Of a stretch of 17,979 nt of DNA, positions 13,216-17,979 are shown piece by piece (positions within the stretch are counted from its first letter, which is position 1; each line of letters opens with the position of its first letter). A program made the translations under genes and the position numbers. The notes under the pieces are model-generated. The model was not told the DNA's origin, searched no databases, and worked only from the letters and a program-made list of their open reading frames with translations. Source of the DNA: Brevundimonas vancanneytii (GTDB lineage: Bacteria; Pseudomonadota; Alphaproteobacteria; Caulobacterales; Caulobacteraceae); the NCBI GenBank assembly GCA_945874855.1, contig CAMCIP010000015.1, positions 1 through 17,979 of the forward strand, written 5' to 3'.

Positions 13216-14402
13216 CCCAGCTCCTCCGCTCCCCCCACGCCGAAACCGCCTGCGTCCGCCATGGCGTCGACGCCGACGCCACCCACGGCGCGGTCATTCC
13301 GCCGATCTGTCTCTCGGCCAATTTCAGCTTCGACGGCCTGGAGGGCAAGCGCGCCCACGACTACACCCGCTCGGGCAATCCGACGCGCGACCTGCTGGCC
13401 GGGGCCTTGGCTGAGCTGGAAGGCGGGGCCGGCTGCGTGGTCACCTCCAGCGGCATGGCGGCGCTGGACCTGGCCCTGCATCCGTTGAACCCCGGTGACC
13501 TGCTGATCGCCCCCCACGACCTCTACGGCGGCACCCACCGCCTGCTTTCCGCGCGGGCGAAGAAGGGCCATTTCGACGTCGCCTTCGTGGACCAGGGCGA
13601 CCCGGCGGCGCTGGACCGGGCCTTTGCCCTGCGACCCCGCCTGGTCCTGATCGAGACCCCCTCAAATCCCCTGATGCGGGTGGTGGACGTGGCCGACCTC
13701 TGTCGTCGCGCCCGGGCGGTCGGTGCGCGCACTGTGGTGGACAACACCTTCCTGTCGCCCGCACTGCAGACCCCGATCGCCCTGGGCGCGGACGTCGTGG
13801 TGCATTCGACGACCAAGTTCATCAACGGCCACTCCGACGTCGTCGGCGGGGCGGTGATCAGCGCCGACGCCGCCGTCCATGGCGAGACGGCCTGGTGGGC
13901 CAATGCCACGGGTGTGACCGGGGCGCCGTTCGACAGCTGGCTGACCCTGCGCGGCCTGCGCACCCTGTTCGTGCGGGTGGAGCGGCAACAGGCCAGCGCC
14001 CTCGATCTGGCCCGGCGGCTGCAGCGGTCGCCCGGCGTCGCGGCGGTCCACCATCCGGGGCTGGAAAGCCATCCCGGACATGCCCTGGCGGCGCGCCAGC
14101 AGAAGGGGTTCGGCGCCATGCTCAGCCTTGAGCTGGCCGGCGGCCTCGCGGCCGTGCGCGCCTTCGTCGCCCCGCTTCAGGTCTTCACCCTGGCGGAATC
14201 CCTCGGCGGGGTGGAAAGCCTGATCGCCCATCCGGCCCTGATGACCCACGCCTCCATGACCCCTGAGGCGCGGCGTACCGCCGGCATAGGAGACGGCCTG
14301 ATCCGGCTCTCCGTCGGCCTGGAGCACGTCGAGGACCTTTGGGCCGACCTGTCGCGCGGCCTGGCGGCGGTGGCGGCGCTCGACCTGGTGGAGGCGGCGT
14401 GA
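13212..14402 (+). CDS. metB: Cystathionine gamma-synthase / O-succinylhomoserine sulfhydrylase
   Basis: This PLP enzyme replaces the acyl group of O-acyl-homoserine with cysteine (giving cystathionine) or sulfide (giving homocysteine). The 396 residues match the Cys/Met-metabolism family. The phosphate-binding block S-S-G-M-A-A lies near 77-82, and the substrate segment E-T-P-S-N-P lies near 149-154. D-N-T-F near 176-179 precedes the PLP lysine K202 in H-S-T-T-K-F-I-N-G-H. The C-terminal S-L-G-G-V-E-S-L-I and R-L-S-V-G-L-E motifs are also present. Sequence alone does not separate transsulfuration from direct sulfhydrylation. The ATG overlaps the metX stop (ATGA), and its own TGA overlaps the hom ATG by one base, so the three genes are tightly coupled behind the SAM riboswitch. 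Confidence 0.95.
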   Translation: MTQLLRSPHAETACVRHGVDADATHGAVIPPICLSANFSFDGLEGKRAHDYTRSGNPTRDLLAGALAELEGGAGCVVTSSGMAALDLALHPLNPGDLLIAPHDLYGGTHRLLSARAKKGHFDVAFVDQGDPAALDRAFALRPRLVLIETPSNPLMRVVDVADLCRRARAVGARTVVDNTFLSPALQTPIALGADVVVHSTTKFINGHSDVVGGAVISADAAVHGETAWWANATGVTGAPFDSWLTLRGLRTLFVRVERQQASALDLARRLQRSPGVAAVHHPGLESHPGHALAARQQKGFGAMLSLELAGGLAAVRAFVAPLQVFTLAESLGGVESLIAHPALMTHASMTPEARRTAGIGDGLIRLSVGLEHVEDLWADLSRGLAAVAALDLVEAA

Positions 14403-15352
14403 TGACCGTGCTGGATCTCCCGCGCCCGCGCGTCCCGACCGTGGCCCGGCCCCTGCGCATCGCCCTCGCCGGGTGCGGGGTCGTCGGCGGGGGGGTGCTG
14501 AACCGCCTGGTCGTTGACCGCCGTTTCCACCTCGTGGGGGTGCTGGTGCGCGACCGCGCCAGGCCCCGCGACCCGGCCCCGCCGGCGGCGTTGATCGTGA
14601 CCGACCCCGCCGCCCTTCTGGCGCGCGAGCCCGACGTCCTGATCGACGCCCTGTCCGATCCTTCCACCGGCCTGGCCCTGACCCGGGCGGCGCTGGCGCG
14701 CGGCATCCATGTGGTCACGGCGAACAAGCAGGCGGTGGTCGAGGACCTGTTTCCCCTGGCACGTCAGGCGCATCGCGCGGGCGTCTCCCTGCGGATCTCG
14801 GCCTGCGTCGGCGGCGGTGCGCCCATGATCGAGACCGTCCGCTCGGCGCGGGCCCATGCCCCGATCGTGGCGCTGGAGGCGGTGCTGAACGGCACGGTGA
14901 ACTTCCTGCTCAACCGTCTCGCCGAGGGCGTCGACTTCGACGCGGCCGTGGCCGAGGCCCAGGATCTCGGCCTGGCTGAGGCCGATCCGTCAGCCGACCT
15001 GTCGGGACGCGACGCCGCCGCCAAGCTGGCGATCCTGGCCGCCGAAGCCTTCGGGCCGCAGGGACCCCGCCCCTCGGTCGTCCAGGCCCTGACAGCCGCC
15101 GTCACGGGTGGCGGACGTCGACGCCAGCTGGCCCGCGCGGCCCCCGACGTGGCGACCGTGCGTCTGGGCGTGGTCGACCACGATCCCCTGTTTGCCGACC
15201 TGCCCGGAGCGGGCAACGCCCTGCGCGTCGTCTGCGCCGACGGCCGCACCTTCACCTGCACCGGGTTGGGGGCCGGGCGCGAGCCTACAGCGGACAGCGT
15301 GATGGGCGATCTGGAGGCGCTCGTCGCTGAATGGGCGGGTGCCAAGCGCTGA
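14402..15352 (+). CDS. hom: Short homoserine dehydrogenase lacking the ACT domain
   Basis: This enzyme reduces aspartate semialdehyde to homoserine with NAD(P)H. The 316 residues carry the Rossmann motif G-C-G-V-V-G-G-G (24-31), A-N-K with catalytic K109, G-T-V-N-F-L-L-N near 166 and E-A-D-P-S-x-D-x-x-G-x-D-A-A-A-K ending in catalytic K208. Most bacterial Hom proteins run to about 430 residues with a C-terminal ACT domain for threonine feedback. That domain is absent here, with no frameshift visible. The start at 14402 overlaps the metB stop. Location in a SAM-controlled operon suggests this copy feeds methionine and that control is by RNA rather than by threonine. A second, threonine-sensitive Hom may exist elsewhere in the genome. 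Confidence 0.93.
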   Translation: MTVLDLPRPRVPTVARPLRIALAGCGVVGGGVLNRLVVDRRFHLVGVLVRDRARPRDPAPPAALIVTDPAALLAREPDVLIDALSDPSTGLALTRAALARGIHVVTANKQAVVEDLFPLARQAHRAGVSLRISACVGGGAPMIETVRSARAHAPIVALEAVLNGTVNFLLNRLAEGVDFDAAVAEAQDLGLAEADPSADLSGRDAAAKLAILAAEAFGPQGPRPSVVQALTAAVTGGGRRRQLARAAPDVATVRLGVVDHDPLFADLPGAGNALRVVCADGRTFTCTGLGAGREPTADSVMGDLEALVAEWAGAKR

Positions 15353-15423
15353 ATCGGACGGCCGTCGATCTTTCCTTCCCCCCGGCGCGGTTCCGGGCTT
15401 ACCTGAGGCTCCCGGAGGTGCCC

Positions 15424-17274
15424 ATGACCGACCAGACGCCGAACGCCGTGCGGGCCGAGATGGGCGCGGGCGCAGCCGGACTCGCGCCGCTTCGGCTGGC
15501 CGTAGGTCTGATCCAGGGCGCGGCGCTCTATGGCCTGTATCGCGCCGGCGCCGACACGGCCTGGCCCGCCACCGAGCCGCGACTGTTTGGCCCTCTCCTG
15601 CTCGTTGCGCTGTTCCTGCCGGTGGTGGTGCTGGGCGGGCTGGGGCGGCTTCGGACGCCGACCCTGCTGATCTGGACGGTCGTGGCCGGCACAGCCCTGG
15701 CCCTGCTGGGCTGGCACGACGTCGCGCGGCAGGCGGCCGAGCGGCTGAACGAACCCTTCCTGTCGCCGCCGACCCTGGCCTTTCTGGCGGTCGCCCTGTT
15801 CATCGCCCACCATCTGCTGGTGCCGGCGGATCAGGAGCGGCGGCCGATCGCCGCCTTCGCCCGCTATTTCGACGTCGCCTGGAAGGCCGGGGTGCAACTG
15901 GCCCTGTCGATCGGCTTCACCGGCGCCCTGTGGCTTCTCCTGTTCCTCGGGGCGGGCCTGTTCGGCCTGATCGGCATCCGGGCCTTCGGCGACCTGTTGA
16001 GCGAGGAATGGTTCGCCATCCCGGTGACCACCCTGACCTTCGCCCTGGCTGTGCATCTGACCGATGTGCGCGACGGCCTGATCCGCGGCGTGCGGTCGGT
16101 CGCATTGATGCTGCTGTCCTGGCTGCTGCCCGTGATCGCGTGCCTGACGGGGGCCTTCCTGCTGGCCCTGCCGTTCACTGGGCTGGAGGGACTGTGGAAC
16201 CAGGGATCGGCCACGGCCCTGATGCTGGTCGCAGCCGCGGCCCTGATCGTGCTGATCAACGCCGCCTATCAGGACGGAACGCCCGAGACCCGGCCGCCGG
16301 CCGTCCTGCGCTGGGCAGCCATGGCGGGCGGGGTGCTGCTGGTTCCCCTGATCGGGGTGGCGGCCTGGGGGCTGGCGCTGCGGATCGGCCAGCACGGGCT
16401 GACGCCGGACCGGATCACGGCGGCGGCCTGCGTCCTGGTCGGGGCGGTCCATGCCGCCGGCTATGCCTGGGCGGCGGCGGCGTCCTTGCGCGGCGGCGCC
16501 TGGATGAAGCCGCTGGAGCGGACCAATCTGCTGGGCGCCGTCACAGCCGCCGGACTGATCGTCGCCCTGTTCAGCCCGGTGCTGGATCCGGCGCGGCTGT
16601 CGGTCATGGACCAGACGGCGCGGCTGGCGCGCGGCGACGTGAAGCCTGCGGACTTCGACTTCGCCTTCCTGCGCTTCGAGAGCGGCCGGGTCGGCGAGGC
16701 GGCGCTGGCCAAGCTGGCGTCGTCGTCGGATGCGGAGACGGCCCGGCTGGCGAAAGCAACGCAGGTGGCAGAGGATCAAGGGGTGCTGCGGGGCGAGAGC
16801 GAGACGCCGCCCCGCCGTCCGGACATCGCCGCCTGGCCGCGCGATGCGACCCTGCCTGAAGGGTTCCTGGACGAGGTCCGCGTCGGAGATCCGCGCTGGA
16901 GCTGTGAGCGCAATGACTGTCTGGCCGAGGCGCGCGATCTGGACGGAGACGGCACACCCGAAGTGCTGCTCGCGACGCCCTACAATCTTGCGCTTTTCGC
17001 GCGCGATCCTGACGGCGTGTGGGCGCACGAGGGAGACTGGCCGTTCGCCATCTGCCGACCGCGCGACAATCGTCCGGACCCGCGTGAGCTGATGCGGTCA
17101 GGCCAGCTGGAGGCCCGCGACGCGCGCTGGCCGGACCTGATGGCGGGTGGTCTGCGGCTGAGCCTGAATTCCGGCCCCTGCGGCAAGGGTGAACCCGTGG
17201 CCGCGGCCGACGGAACCCCGACCGTCGAGGTCGAAGTCATTGAACCGCCGGCCACCGACACCAGCGCCCGTTAA
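15424..17274 (+). CDS. DUF4153-family polytopic membrane protein
   Basis: This 616-residue inner-membrane protein has about ten to eleven hydrophobic spans between residues 20 and 390, then a soluble C-terminal domain of about 220 residues. It resembles DUF4153 proteins, whose function is unknown. The soluble part contains D-L-D-G-D-G-T-P-E at 505-513, a calcium-binding-like loop of the FG-GAP type. It also has four cysteines (in S-C-E-R-N-D-C, A-I-C-R and G-P-C-G) that could form disulfides if the domain is periplasmic. The ATG has an excellent GGAGG at 15414-15418, five bases upstream; longer in-frame starts near 15331 lie inside hom and are rejected. It is 71 bases after hom in the same direction, but a functional link is not apparent. 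Confidence 0.9.
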   Translation: MTDQTPNAVRAEMGAGAAGLAPLRLAVGLIQGAALYGLYRAGADTAWPATEPRLFGPLLLVALFLPVVVLGGLGRLRTPTLLIWTVVAGTALALLGWHDVARQAAERLNEPFLSPPTLAFLAVALFIAHHLLVPADQERRPIAAFARYFDVAWKAGVQLALSIGFTGALWLLLFLGAGLFGLIGIRAFGDLLSEEWFAIPVTTLTFALAVHLTDVRDGLIRGVRSVALMLLSWLLPVIACLTGAFLLALPFTGLEGLWNQGSATALMLVAAAALIVLINAAYQDGTPETRPPAVLRWAAMAGGVLLVPLIGVAAWGLALRIGQHGLTPDRITAAACVLVGAVHAAGYAWAAAASLRGGAWMKPLERTNLLGAVTAAGLIVALFSPVLDPARLSVMDQTARLARGDVKPADFDFAFLRFESGRVGEAALAKLASSSDAETARLAKATQVAEDQGVLRGESETPPRRPDIAAWPRDATLPEGFLDEVRVGDPRWSCERNDCLAEARDLDGDGTPEVLLATPYNLALFARDPDGVWAHEGDWPFAICRPRDNRPDPRELMRSGQLEARDARWPDLMAGGLRLSLNSGPCGKGEPVAAADGTPTVEVEVIEPPATDTSAR

Positions 17275-17319
17275 CCGCCCGCACACCACGCGCGCTGACC
17301 CGATCTTCACCGCGGCGGG

Positions 17320-17327
17320 GCTAGAAC
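17320..17327 (+). promoter_or_regulatory. GCTAGAAC -10-like element before the response regulator
   Basis: GCTAGAAC is a full match to the Caulobacter housekeeping -10 block GCTANAWC, 57 bases before the regulator ATG. The best upstream candidates (CTGACC at 17295, TTCACC at 17305) have the wrong spacing, so only half a promoter is visible. Confidence 0.3.
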
Positions 17328-17383
17328 CGTCCCGAAATGGGTCGGTCCAGCCTGGGCCGGCGGCGACGGTTGCGGGGCGAGGA

Positions 17384-17979
17384 ATGGCCAAGACGGTTCT
17401 GGTGGTGGACGACGATCCCACCCAGCGGCGCCTGATCCAGGCGGTACTGGAGCGCGAGGGGCTGACGGTCGCACAGGCCGAGACCGGCGGTCAGGCGATC
17501 GACCGCATGACGGCGGGCGGCGGGGCGGACCTGATCCTGCTGGACATGGTCATGCCGGGCATGACCGGGCTGGAGTGCCTGACCGAGCTGCGTGCCGCGG
17601 GCGTCGCCGCGCCGGTGATCGTGCTGACGGCCAACGGCGGCATCGAGACCGTGGTCAAGGCCATGCAGGCCGGGGCCCAGGACTTCTTCGTCAAGCCGGT
17701 CAGCCCCGAGCGCCTCATGGTGGGCGTGCGCAACGCCCTGCAGATGACCCAGCTGACGGCCGAGGTCGGACGGCTGAAGAAACAGGCCGCCAACCGCACC
17801 ACCTTCGACGATCTGGTGGGCCAGAGCCCCGCCATGCGTCAGGTCAAGGCGATGGGGTCTCGCGCGGCGAAGTCCGGCATCCCCGTGCTGATCACCGGCG
17901 AGAGCGGCGTCGGCAAGGAGGTCATCGCCCGCGCCCTGCACGGCACCAGCGACCGCGGGGGCAAGCCCTTCGTGGCCGT
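17384..17979 (+). CDS. tacA: NtrC-type sigma-54 response regulator, TacA-like, cut by window edge
   Basis: Only the first 198 residues are in the window. A receiver domain (1-120) has the acidic pocket D9-D10-D11, phospho-acceptor D54 in L-L-D-M-V-M-P, T82 and K104 in V-K-P. A linker follows, then the start of an AAA+ sigma-54 activation domain with Walker A G-E-S-G-V-G-K-E (172-179). The missing remainder should hold the GAFTGA loop and a helix-turn-helix. The opening residues and the V-L-E-R-E-G and A-A-K-S-x-I-P-V-L-I-T-G-E stretches recall Caulobacter TacA, which activates stalk genes after phosphorelay through ShkA and ShpA. The domain call is firm; the TacA name is from memory and less sure. 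The ATG at 17384 has a GGGG-type ribosome site six bases upstream. Confidence 0.9.
   Translation, partial: MAKTVLVVDDDPTQRRLIQAVLEREGLTVAQAETGGQAIDRMTAGGGADLILLDMVMPGMTGLECLTELRAAGVAAPVIVLTANGGIETVVKAMQAGAQDFFVKPVSPERLMVGVRNALQMTQLTAEVGRLKKQAANRTTFDDLVGQSPAMRQVKAMGSRAAKSGIPVLITGESGVGKEVIARALHGTSDRGGKPFVA

Noticed and set aside
15353..15390. GACGGCCGTC palindrome followed by a T-containing tract as a terminator after hom
   Set aside because: The palindrome leaves no loop and the tract is broken by C residues; too weak to call.
14764..17028. A 754-codon open frame on the minus strand opposite hom and the DUF4153 gene
   Set aside because: It lies antisense to two well-supported genes, is rich in Arg/Gly/Gln without domain motifs, and is the usual by-product of GC-rich codon use.

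Overview
The window is GC-rich, densely coding, single-copy chromosomal DNA. It most resembles an alphaproteobacterium of the Caulobacterales, perhaps Brevundimonas or a close relative. The evidence is the codon and GC style, candidate promoters resembling the Caulobacter housekeeping consensus (TTGAC-like and GCTANA-like elements), tandem DUF4139 proteins, and a truncated NtrC-type regulator at the right edge that reads like TacA. This is inferred from sequence alone, with no database search. There are no rRNA or tRNA genes, insertion sequences or CRISPR arrays.

Layout. Positions 1-2.7 kb hold a proline-rich lipoprotein, ribosomal protein L25 (rplY) and peptidyl-tRNA hydrolase (pth), ending in a strong hairpin shared with the convergent next pair. 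Positions 2.7-5.7 kb (minus strand) hold two overlapping paralogous exported DUF4140/DUF4139 proteins. The downstream one carries a proline linker followed by a segment that looks like a TonB box. Positions 5.8-10.2 kb (plus) hold a probable metal-acquisition operon, with copper as the best guess: a DUF2946 protein, a TonB-dependent receptor, a PepSY-TM membrane protein and a PCu(A)C copper-chaperone lipoprotein, the last three overlapping by 4 bases. A small exported protein follows, whose Shine-Dalgarno lies in the loop of a perfect 9-bp stem ending at its ATG. Positions 10.66-11.75 kb hold ychF.

Positions 11.75-12.26 kb hold no convincing protein gene. The first 300 bases contain several hairpins of unknown meaning. 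The last 200 contain a canonical SAM-I (S-box) riboswitch. It precedes a three-gene overlapping operon for homoserine and methionine synthesis: an Xanthomonas-type metX (TTG start), metB, and a short homoserine dehydrogenase with no ACT domain. The SAM sensor therefore appears to control both entry into the pathway and the first two methionine-specific steps, in place of allosteric control of the dehydrogenase. The operon plus S-box resembles the xanthomonad arrangement and may have been transferred horizontally. A DUF4153 membrane protein (15.4-17.3 kb) and the start of the sigma-54 response regulator complete the window.

The most notable items are the S-box operon with its unusual start region, the TonB-box-like motif in a DUF4139 protein, the metal-uptake cluster inserted between pth and ychF, and two leader RNA structures.
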